The translations under genes were made by a program, and so were the position numbers. Under the pieces are notes generated by a model. It did no database searches, was not told the DNA's origin, and worked only from the letters and a program-made list of their open reading frames with translations. A stretch of DNA of 7,664 bases, taken from a bacterium (GTDB lineage: Bacteria > Pseudomonadota > Alphaproteobacteria > Rs-D84). Positions 1 to 5,742 of the stretch are shown piece after piece. Where the stretch lies: NCBI GenBank assembly GCA_014802705.1, contig JAAVBR010000069.1:1-7664 (forward strand), given 5' to 3'. Position 1 is the stretch's first letter. Each line of letters opens with the position of its first letter.

Positions 1-357
1 GAGAAAATAATAGGACAAGTTGTATCAGATGTGACAACCATTTTGGATTACAAAAAAGAAAAATCAGCGGCCAAAAATGAACGCCAAAAAATCTTGGCCC
101 AGATGGCCGCCGATGAAGCAGCCAAAACCAATCTGGTCAAAAAAACGTTGGCGGCCCAGCGGGCCAAATACGGCGCGTCGGGGATGAGTGGCAACGGCAT
201 GACCGAAGACGCGGTGTTAAAGCGATTGCGCGCGGAAACCGAAGAACCCTTTGACGAAAAAAAGAAAAAAAATTTGGAAAAAATCAGCCAGATCAAAGTC
301 AACAAACCCAATTTATTGAAATCCTTGCTGGGGCGATTTGAAAGTTTGTTGGGATAG
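1..357 (+). CDS. Small helical phage protein, probably 5'-truncated by the window edge
   Basis: The frame is open from base 1 to a TAG at 355-357, so the gene may begin upstream of the window. The first internal start is a GTG at 31, which has only a distant AGGA (12-15) and so a poor ribosome site. Against an upstream start, the codons before base 31 (ATA, ATA, GTA, TCA) are unlike those that follow. From base 31 the product is 108 residues, very rich in Lys, Ala and Glu and predicted helical. It has an AQRAKYGASG motif near residue 42 and a run of charged residues near 76-80. Small coiled proteins with a similar 'QRAKYGASGM' segment occur in virion gene clusters of podovirus-like prophages, so a minor or internal virion protein is possible. 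That is inference from context. It lies 27 bases upstream of the tail-fibre gene and is probably co-transcribed with it. No signal peptide or membrane segment is seen. Confidence 0.6.
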   Translation, partial: EKIIGQVVSDVTTILDYKKEKSAAKNERQKILAQMAADEAAKTNLVKKTLAAQRAKYGASGMSGNGMTEDAVLKRLRAETEEPFDEKKKKNLEKISQIKVNKPNLLKSLLGRFESLLG

Positions 358-384
358 GGCACATCACCATAATGGGGGCATAAA

Positions 385-933
385 ATGTACAAAATTTCTT
401 ATACAGGGGACGGGGAAACGACGGATTTCCTGTTCGCCTTTCCATTCTTTCAAGATGCGGATATTCGCGTGGCGATTGATGATGTGGTCTTGGCGGCGGA
501 TGCCTATGGCGTGGTGGAAAACGAAGAATTTGATGGCGGCCACGTCGTGTTGGCGACGCCCCCCGCGGTGGGCGCCCGGGTGGATATCTTTCGCCAAATT
601 GCGTTATCCCGCGTGATTGATTATCAACCCACGGCCAAAATTGATCCGGAACATTTGAATGCGGATTTTAACTTTTTGCTAGAGGCCTTTCGTGATCTGC
701 ACAGCATTGATATTGATTTGGTCGAATGGCGTAACACCCATGACAATGTCATGAATATGATTACCTATACCAACGATATGATTCAGGATAAATTGTCCGG
801 CGGCGGGGTCTTGGGATTGTATCAAAATTTGCTGACGGTGTTGGATGGGGCGCTGCCCAAATTGATCAATGATTATGGCAGCATTACCGAACCCGCGGAT
901 GTCGAAGACGGCGATGATTACGGATTATTATAA
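385..933 (+). CDS. T7-type tail fibre N-terminal (adaptor) protein, short
   Basis: The 182-residue product opens with YTGDGETTDFLFAFPFF and continues with 'ATPPAVGARVDIFRQ' (about 57-71) and 'KIDPEHLNADFNFLLEAFRD' (about 75-94). This is the pattern of the T7 gp17 tail-fibre N-terminal domain (Phage_T7_tail family), which anchors the fibre to the tail tube. Residues 95-150 look helical. The C-terminus has a 'DYGSITEPAD...DDYGLL' stretch of the kind seen at the end of such adaptor domains. No receptor-binding region follows, so this is an adaptor only; the host-binding part would be a separate protein or is missing. The ATG at 385 is preceded by GGGGG at 374-378, a usable ribosome site. The 3' end overlaps the terminase start region by about 20-35 bases, which suggests translational coupling within one late operon. 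Confidence 0.8.
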   Translation: MYKISYTGDGETTDFLFAFPFFQDADIRVAIDDVVLAADAYGVVENEEFDGGHVVLATPPAVGARVDIFRQIALSRVIDYQPTAKIDPEHLNADFNFLLEAFRDLHSIDIDLVEWRNTHDNVMNMITYTNDMIQDKLSGGGVLGLYQNLLTVLDGALPKLINDYGSITEPADVEDGDDYGLL

Positions 934-1615
934 TTTTTTGGATGAATGGAATGCGGTCTTGAATTTAACGACGCCGGCGCATCACAAAAAAATTATGGCG
1001 TTTTTGGTGGATGTTTTGACGACGCCCCCGCGGCGCGGCCTGTTGAATGCGTTTCGTCATTCGGGAAAATCGACCGTTGTGGGGGTCTTTGCGGCATGTC
1101 TGTTGTATTTGCGCCCCCAGACACGGATTCTGATTTTGTCGGCGGAAAGTGCCCTGGCGTCGCGGATGGTGGCGCATGTGCGGCATATCCTGGAAAATCA
1201 TCCGCGGTGCGCCGGGATGATTCCGGCGGTGAAAAAAGAGTGGGGCACGCATAAAATCACCATCAACCGGCCCATCGGGATTCGGGAACCGTCCGTTATT
1301 TGCCAGGGGGTGCATGGGAACATTACCGGCCTGCGCGCGGATTTAATTATCTGTGATGATGTTGAGGTACCGAATACCAGCAATACCGCCGCGAAACGCG
1401 CGGCCCTGCGGGAACGATTACGGGAATTGGATTTTATTTTGTCGCCCAGTGGCGCCATGATTTATATCGGCACGCCGCATGCCATCGACACGATTTATCG
1501 CACGACCGATGAGGACGCGCCGGATCCGACCTTAGGCATCGGTGGGGGCGACAACGGGACGGTCGGCGGGGGCTTCCTTGATACTGCTGACAAAGGTGCG
1601 CAGTTTGCCCAGTAA
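914..1615 (+). CDS. terL: Terminase large subunit, N-terminal ATPase half (interrupted gene)
   Basis: This is the ATP-driven DNA-packaging motor half of TerL. Numbered from the ATG at 914, there is a Walker A FRHSGKST at about 47-54, a Walker B-like LIICDDVE at about 144-151, and a coupling-type motif YIGTPH at about 184-189, followed by DTIYRTTDED. Homologous TerLs continue a few residues after this IY motif into a FL.GY..L.IP segment. Here that segment is found only at about 4918, in the next TerL fragment. The last bases likely to be terminase are at or before 1531. The ORF then reads about 28 foreign residues, antisense to the unknown gene, to a TAA at 1613-1615. The start is uncertain: the ATG at 914 has a weak GAAG at 904-907, while in-frame ATGs at 899 and 869 lack a ribosome site. 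The gene overlaps the tail-fibre end. No small terminase gene lies beside it. ATPase motifs are intact, so this is an interrupted gene rather than a degraded one. Confidence 0.85.
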   Translation: MITDYYNFLDEWNAVLNLTTPAHHKKIMAFLVDVLTTPPRRGLLNAFRHSGKSTVVGVFAACLLYLRPQTRILILSAESALASRMVAHVRHILENHPRCAGMIPAVKKEWGTHKITINRPIGIREPSVICQGVHGNITGLRADLIICDDVEVPNTSNTAAKRAALRERLRELDFILSPSGAMIYIGTPHAIDTIYRTTDEDAPDPTLGIGGGDNGTVGGGFLDTADKGAQFAQ

Positions 1616-2212
1616 TTCGTTCCCCGCATCCCCGAACATCGGCAGATAGGTTTCGTATTCGGGCATGTCGGCCTGTAACTGGGCGCGGGATCGATCGGAC
1701 AGGGGGGCGTCCAATAAATCGTTGGCAACCTTCCATAAATAATAGGCGCGCCATGTCTTGGTCACCACGGCCCATTTGTCCAGCAGGGCGGGTTTCCCCG
1801 TCAGCGCCGCGCGAATGCCCACCAGCCATTCGTCGCCGAACTTTTTCACCACGCGCAGGGATTGCAGCCGTGTCAGGCCCGCCTGGTCCGGGGTGAATTC
1901 ATCAATACCGGTTTCCAATTCGGCCCATTCATCCGGCGTCAACGGGATGGTGGCCACGGTGTCCGCCATCATCCCGCCATAGGGTAACAAATCGCGTTCA
2001 ATGGAATCCATGGGGGTGCGTCCCGCGCGCAGGTTTTCAATATGGCGCGCCAACAATTTGCCGGTCGGCAATGTGCGCAATTCGTCCATGACGTCGGGCG
2101 CGGCCTCGGCCACAAAGACGCGATTCACGGCCGCCCAACCGCCAAAAATAACATGCTGTTGCCGATACAGGTTCAGCAATTTGGACGCAATGGTATTGGT
2201 TTTTTGATTCAT
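1532..2212 (-). CDS. Unrecognised 226-residue protein downstream of the XRE regulator
   Basis: I do not recognise a family. The product is 226 residues, largely helical by composition, with no obvious signal peptide or membrane span. Visible points: an N-terminal 'KLLNLYRQQHVIFGGW' helix-like segment, a Pro/Asp/Glu patch around 89-110 (LTPDEWAELETGIDEFTPDQ), an aromatic cluster 'KTWRAYYLWK' at about 152-161, and a Pro/Ala-rich tail ending PTDA. The ATG at 2212 is preceded on the - strand by a run of six G about 8 bases upstream, a good ribosome site. It starts 25 bases after the regulator stop, so the two are almost certainly one transcript. Its 3' end converges on the interrupted terL reading frame, overlapping it by 84 bases, with no terminator between. 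The arrangement suggests a partner or target of the regulator, but no function can be assigned. Confidence 0.75.
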   Translation of the reverse strand: MNQKTNTIASKLLNLYRQQHVIFGGWAAVNRVFVAEAAPDVMDELRTLPTGKLLARHIENLRAGRTPMDSIERDLLPYGGMMADTVATIPLTPDEWAELETGIDEFTPDQAGLTRLQSLRVVKKFGDEWLVGIRAALTGKPALLDKWAVVTKTWRAYYLWKVANDLLDAPLSDRSRAQLQADMPEYETYLPMFGDAGNELLGKLRTFVSSIKEAPADRPVVAPTDA

Positions 2213-2237
2213 TTCCGATCCCCCCTGTGCCGGAAAA

Positions 2238-3245
2238 TTATTCCATGACGATCATCACAACCTTGTGCATCGTTTTGGCGTTGACCTTTTCGTCCGGATT
2301 GCTGATGTGGCCGGTCAGTTTCCCGCGGGAATCCGATTGCACCATGGCGATTTGGGCCGTGGCGGCAACATCCGGTTCCAACGCATCAAAATCCGTATCC
2401 AAACAGACCGCCATATCGCCCGCCGCCGCCGGCATATCGGCATCGGCAAAGACATAACATTTTTCCGGTAACATCCCGCCCAGGCGTTTGGTGTTCGGGG
2501 TCACGGCATAGATGCTCTTGCGGCCTTCCAGCGTCATGGGGGCGACAATCATCGTTTTATCGGATTTCTTGAACGTGATGGCTTTGCCCGCCGGTGTGCC
2601 AAAGACCGGAACCAATTTTTTACGGGCGCTGTCATACAGTTTGGCGCCATACAGACTGCTGTGCATGTCCATGGCGGACATCGGGTTGCCCGGGACCAGA
2701 ACGGATTTAACGCGTTCTTTGACCTTGCTGATCTGTTTATTTAATTCGCCCGATTTATACAGGGTGGCGATTTCGTTAAACATCGCCGCCACGTCATAGC
2801 CAAACGATTTGGCCAAGGGTTCCAGTTCGGCTTCGTAGATTTCGCGTTGGCCAACCTCGATCTTGTGATAAACCGACAGGGTCATACCGGCGTCTTTGGC
2901 CGCCTGGGCAATGGTCTTGCCACTTTTTTGGCGGATTTTGCGAATCCCGCTGCCAAAGATTTTCAGGCCGCTGCCTTCGTTGTCGGTCAGGCGGCGTTTG
3001 ATTTCGTTTTGCCACGCATCCGCGACTTCGTCCGATTCTTTGATAAAGATGTCGGACAGTTTGCATCCCAGAATCGTACAGATGTTTAACAACTGTTTCT
3101 GATTCAGGCGGCGGACACCCTTTTCAATCTTGGACACCGCGGACAAGGACAAATTCGCCTTGCGCGCCAGTTCGGTCATTTTCATGCCCGATGCCAGACG
3201 GATGTTACGGATGTTATTGGGAAAAATGATTTCTTCTTGGGCCAT
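2238..3245 (-). CDS. XRE-family regulator with two HTH domains and an S24-like C-terminus
   Basis: Predicted DNA-binding transcription regulator of 335 residues. The first cro/CI-type HTH spans about 10-67 (NIRNIRLASGMKMTELARKA, then SLSAVSKIEKG). A second, more divergent HTH spans about 95-157 (GSGIRKIRQKSGKTIAQAAK, then SVYHKIEVGQRE). A linker and a C-terminal domain at about 240-330 follow. Its 'IYAV...GGMLPEKCYVFADADMPAAAGD' pattern resembles the S24/LexA-type fold of phage repressors, but Gly stands where the catalytic Ser of G-x-S-M-x-P would be. If the alignment is right it could sense or dimerise but not self-cleave. The ATG at 3245 is chosen because AAGGAG sits 8 bases upstream on the - strand; an in-frame ATG at 3305 lies upstream of the likely transcription start. 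It has its own promoter and a probable operator. It could be the prophage repressor or a resident host regulator. Confidence 0.8.
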   Translation of the reverse strand: MAQEEIIFPNNIRNIRLASGMKMTELARKANLSLSAVSKIEKGVRRLNQKQLLNICTILGCKLSDIFIKESDEVADAWQNEIKRRLTDNEGSGLKIFGSGIRKIRQKSGKTIAQAAKDAGMTLSVYHKIEVGQREIYEAELEPLAKSFGYDVAAMFNEIATLYKSGELNKQISKVKERVKSVLVPGNPMSAMDMHSSLYGAKLYDSARKKLVPVFGTPAGKAITFKKSDKTMIVAPMTLEGRKSIYAVTPNTKRLGGMLPEKCYVFADADMPAAAGDMAVCLDTDFDALEPDVAATAQIAMVQSDSRGKLTGHISNPDEKVNAKTMHKVVMIVME

Positions 3246-3268
3246 TGGCAAATCTCCTTGCAAATTTC

Positions 3269-3287
3269 TTGACAAAATAATAGTCAA
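3269..3287 (-). promoter_or_regulatory. Inverted repeat, likely operator of the XRE regulator
   Basis: On the - strand this 19-base element reads TTGAC, nine bases, GTCAA: 5-base arms around a spacer that contains the -10 box. It lies 24 bases upstream of the regulator ATG. A dyad over the -10 next to an HTH gene is a typical autorepression site. The arms are short, so binding by this protein is inferred. Confidence 0.5.
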
Positions 3288-3305
3288 TTTTGAAAGGATT
3301 GGCAA
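3277..3305 (-). promoter_or_regulatory. Promoter of the XRE regulator operon
   Basis: On the - strand, TTGCCA (3305-3300) and TATTAT (3282-3277) are separated by 17 bases; each matches the sigma-70 consensus at 5 of 6 positions. Transcription would start near 3270, giving a leader of about 25 bases that contains the AAGGAG ribosome site. The -35 lies just after the dnaB stop, so the regulator and the unknown gene can be expressed independently of dnaB. Confidence 0.6.
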
Positions 3306-3314
3306 GCAAAATAA

Positions 3315-4877
3315 TTACATATCGTCGGGAATGTCATCCAGGTCCGGCATTTCGGGGGCCGGCGCGTCATAGGACGGGGCCGCCGCCGCGTTGGATGGGG
3401 TGGCCGGCGCGCCGGTGTCATAGCCGCTGGCGCGGGCCTCGAATTCATCCAGGTTGTCGAACAGACTGTAATCCCCCTGGAACGCCAGGTGAACCGTTTC
3501 CGGCCGACCGTGACGGTTTTTGCCGATGATGACGTCGGCCTTGCCCCGGGCGCGTTCCAAACGCTTTTGCCAGTTTTCGACCATCGATGAATTGGTGGTG
3601 TTGGAAATGCGTTCAGACGGATCGCGATTGGCCAAATAATATTCTTCGCGGTACGTGAACATGACCAAGTCGGCGTCCTGTTCAATGGATCCCGATTCAC
3701 GCAGGTCGGCCAACTGGGGGCGTTTGTCATCGCGGGCCTCAACACTACGTGATAACTGGGACAGGGCGATGACCGGCACATCCAATTCCTTGGCCAGCAT
3801 TTTAAGGCCGCGCGTGATTTCGGAAATTTCTTGGACGCGGTTATCGCTGCGCCGGCCGCCGGGGGCCGTCATCAGTTGCAGGTAATCGATCACAATCAAT
3901 GCGATGCCCCCGCATTTTCGGGACAGACGTCGTGCGCGGGTGCGCATCATCGGCACCGACATCCCGGGCGTGTCGTCGATAAACAGCGGCACGCGCCCGA
4001 TCGCGGCACTGTATTGCGACATTTTCAAGAAATCTTCGTCCGACAGGGTCCCTTCGCGCATGGCGGATGCGGGCACCTTGGATTGGGACGACAGAACGCG
4101 CGCCGCCAATTGGGATGCGGACATTTCCAGACTGAAAAATGCCACGGCGCCCTTGTACGCGGGATTGGCGCGTTCGTTCAAAATGGCGTTCGCCGCGTTA
4201 AAGGCGATATTCATGGCCAGGGTCGTTTTTCCCATGGCGGGACGCCCCGCGATGATGATCAGGTCGCTGTGGTGCAGGCCGCTGATGGATTTATCCAACG
4301 CGTCCAACCCGGTGGTGAGCCCCGAGAGTTTCCCATCGGCTTTATAGGCGACCTCAGCCTCGGCCAGGGCGGATTGCAACGCGGTCGCGATGGATGAAAC
4401 CTCCCGCTCGGCATCACCGGTGGTCGACAGGTCGAACAGTTTTTGTTCGGCCACCTCAATCTGGCGGGCGACCGGGTTGTCCAGGTCTTCGATAAAGGCC
4501 GCGTCCGTAATCGTCTGACCAATGTTGATCAATTCGCGCCGCATCGCGTTGTCATAAACAATGCGACCGTATTGGTCCACATTGACGACGGTGGCGCCCG
4601 CGCCCGACAATTGCGTTAAATAATCGACGCCGCCCACGCTGTCCAGGGTGCCCTGTTGTTCCAAATAATTTTTCGCCGTGATGATGTCAAACGGAATGCC
4701 CGCGGCAAATTGACGCTGGGCCAACTTGTAGATTTCCTGGTGCGCGGGATGCGAAAAGTGTTCGGGCTTTAAGAATTCGGAAACCCGTTCCAACGCGCGG
4801 TTGTTCATCAGCACCGCGGCCAGGACGGCCTGTTCGGCCTCTAAATTCGTGGGCAAAGTTTTGGGAGTAAAGTCCAT
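3315..4877 (-). CDS. dnaB: Replicative DNA helicase DnaB
   Basis: Hexameric 5'-3' helicase of the replication fork, 520 residues, full length for the family. The N-terminal DnaB domain (about 8-125) begins PTNLEAEQAVLAAVL. The RecA-like domain has Walker A GRPAMGKTT (211-219), SLEMS (249-253), Walker B LIVIDYLQLM (327-336), ALSQLSR (371-377), DLRESGSIEQDADLVMF (391-407) and the GKNRHGRPE arginine-finger region (452-460). All key residues are present. The general pattern is that of chromosomal alphaproteobacterial DnaB rather than a T7-like primase-helicase. After the core, the C-terminus adds about 40 Ala/Pro/Ser-rich residues and an acidic PDLDDIPDDM tip. The ATG at 4877 fits the usual DnaB N-terminus, although no good ribosome site precedes it. 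The longer open frame upstream is antisense to terL and lacks DnaB similarity. Whether it is host dnaB or a phage-carried copy cannot be told from this window. Confidence 0.93.
   Translation of the reverse strand: MDFTPKTLPTNLEAEQAVLAAVLMNNRALERVSEFLKPEHFSHPAHQEIYKLAQRQFAAGIPFDIITAKNYLEQQGTLDSVGGVDYLTQLSGAGATVVNVDQYGRIVYDNAMRRELINIGQTITDAAFIEDLDNPVARQIEVAEQKLFDLSTTGDAEREVSSIATALQSALAEAEVAYKADGKLSGLTTGLDALDKSISGLHHSDLIIIAGRPAMGKTTLAMNIAFNAANAILNERANPAYKGAVAFFSLEMSASQLAARVLSSQSKVPASAMREGTLSDEDFLKMSQYSAAIGRVPLFIDDTPGMSVPMMRTRARRLSRKCGGIALIVIDYLQLMTAPGGRRSDNRVQEISEITRGLKMLAKELDVPVIALSQLSRSVEARDDKRPQLADLRESGSIEQDADLVMFTYREEYYLANRDPSERISNTTNSSMVENWQKRLERARGKADVIIGKNRHGRPETVHLAFQGDYSLFDNLDEFEARASGYDTGAPATPSNAAAAPSYDAPAPEMPDLDDIPDDM
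4863..4867 (+). promoter_or_regulatory. Possible ribosome binding site for the terL C-terminal fragment
   Basis: GGGAG lies 8 bases before the ATG at 4876 that opens the terminase nuclease reading frame. It lies inside the 5' coding end of dnaB on the other strand, so it may be fortuitous. Its spacing is right for independent translation of the fragment. Confidence 0.4.
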
Positions 4878-5721
4878 GTCCAATATGGTATATAAAAATT
4901 TTGCGATTTCAACGCCTTTTTTACGTGGGTATAAACAATTGTGTATTCCGATTGTGGATGCCGACGGCAATCCCGCGTGGCCGGCCGTTTTCCCGCTGGA
5001 TCGGGTCGATACCCTGCGCCAGACGGTCGGTGCCCGGCACTTTGCCGCCCAAATGATGCTGCGCCCCATCAGTGATGAAAAGGCGCGTCTGTCACCCGAT
5101 GCGTTGCGGGTCTATACATCCGAATTTGATCCGCATCGTGCGCGGATTGGGGATTTTGTGGTGACGGGGGTGGCGGCGTATTGGGATCCGTCGGGGGGAC
5201 GCCGCACATCAGACGGCAGTGTCTGTGTCCTGATCTATCGCGATGACCGGGCCCGGCGTGTTTTTGTGCACGATGTGCAATATTTGATTGTGGATGATGG
5301 GGATTTGCATCCCTTGGCGCGGCAATGTGATATGGTGCTGGATTTTGTGCATCGGCATGGGTTGCGCACGATTGCGATTGAAACCAATGGTATCGGCAAT
5401 GCGTTGCCGGAAATCATGCGGGATGTCGCGGCGCGCCGCGGCATATCCATCGCCATTCAGCAAATCAGCAATTCCCGCAACAAAGAACAACGCATTTTGG
5501 ACGCGATCGAACCAATGCTTAGCACCGGGCGCCTGTATATGCATGCGCGGGTGCGCGGGGGATTGTTGATTGCGGAAATGCAGGATTGGTCCCCGATTGG
5601 CGGCGCGCGGGACGATGGGTTGGATGCGCTGGCCGGGGCGATGCGATTGACGCCAACCCCGGTGCGCGCGACGGGCACTGCATTGCGCCCATTTCGCGCC
5701 CAAACGGATTTTAGGATTTAA
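4876..5721 (+). CDS. terL: Terminase large subunit, C-terminal nuclease half (interrupted gene)
   Basis: This is the RNase H-like nuclease half of TerL, which cuts concatemeric DNA during packaging. From the ATG at 4876 it has 281 residues. Terminase similarity starts at about residue 15 (FLRGYKQLCIPIVDADGN) and continues through 'ARHFAAQMMLRP' (53-64). The expected acidic catalytic positions are seen as AYWDPS (D104), AIETNG (E169) and DDGLDAL (D247/D250). With the upstream ATPase half the total is about 475-480 residues, a normal TerL length, so little or nothing is missing. The first about 14 residues come from the junction region and are not clearly terminase. An earlier in-frame ATG at 4801 runs antisense through dnaB and is unlikely. 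Stop at 5719-5721; the portal gene follows after 21 bases. It may be a translated fragment or a remnant. Confidence 0.85.
   Translation: MSNMVYKNFAISTPFLRGYKQLCIPIVDADGNPAWPAVFPLDRVDTLRQTVGARHFAAQMMLRPISDEKARLSPDALRVYTSEFDPHRARIGDFVVTGVAAYWDPSGGRRTSDGSVCVLIYRDDRARRVFVHDVQYLIVDDGDLHPLARQCDMVLDFVHRHGLRTIAIETNGIGNALPEIMRDVAARRGISIAIQQISNSRNKEQRILDAIEPMLSTGRLYMHARVRGGLLIAEMQDWSPIGGARDDGLDALAGAMRLTPTPVRATGTALRPFRAQTDFRI
4878..4920 (-). promoter_or_regulatory. AT-rich region upstream of dnaB, probable promoter
   Basis: Read on the - strand, this stretch contains TTGAAA and a TATATA/TATACC tract ending about a dozen bases before the dnaB ATG. No pair of hexamers has the ideal 17-base spacing, so the exact promoter is uncertain. 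If TATATA is the -10, the transcript would start only a few bases before the ATG, consistent with the absent ribosome site (near-leaderless mRNA). The same bases encode the first residues of the downstream terL fragment. Confidence 0.35.
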
Positions 5722-5742
5722 CAGAATCAAAAGGAGAAAGAT

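Larger units (their letters stand above)
1532..4917 (-). other. Intervening block dnaB / XRE regulator / unknown gene splitting terL
   Basis: Three - strand genes lie between the two halves of a + strand terminase gene. The left edge is at or before the TAA (+ strand TTA at 1532-1534) of the unknown gene. The right edge lies between the dnaB start (4877) and the first recognisable terminase residues (TTT CTT-type FLRGY segment, about 4918). The length is therefore about 3.35-3.43 kb. No transposase, recombinase, intron or intein signature and no long terminal repeat is seen, so the mechanism of entry is unknown. Base composition and codon use look like those of the flanking phage genes, which argues against a very recent arrival from a dissimilar genome. 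The limits given are approximate. Confidence 0.75.

Noticed and set aside
965..1315. Overlapping small ORFs within the terL ATPase half
   Set aside because: They are shadows in other frames and lack ribosome sites and recognisable motifs.
3269..3297. + strand promoter beginning TTGACA
   Set aside because: The hexamer 17 bases downstream is GAAAGG, not a -10 box, and no + strand gene follows.
3831..4397. Long + strand open frame opposite dnaB
   Set aside because: It is the shadow of the well-supported dnaB frame, with His/Gly/Arg-rich low-quality sequence and no motif.
1532..4917. Insertion block as an IS element, group I/II intron or intein
   Set aside because: There is no transposase, reverse transcriptase, LAGLIDADG/HNH endonuclease or splicing motif, no long terminal inverted repeats, and the genes run opposite to terL with the frame not preserved.
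1532..4917. Ordinary prophage integration through an attachment site inside terL
   Set aside because: That would leave the C-terminal half at one prophage end and the N-terminal half at the other, with host DNA outside both. Here the order is N half, block, C half, with phage genes outside, so it would need tandem prophages or a circular element.
4878..5069. N-terminal extension of dnaB to an ATG at 5069
   Set aside because: The extra 64 residues are antisense to conserved terminase sequence and have no DnaB similarity; the normal DnaB N-terminus starts at 4877.
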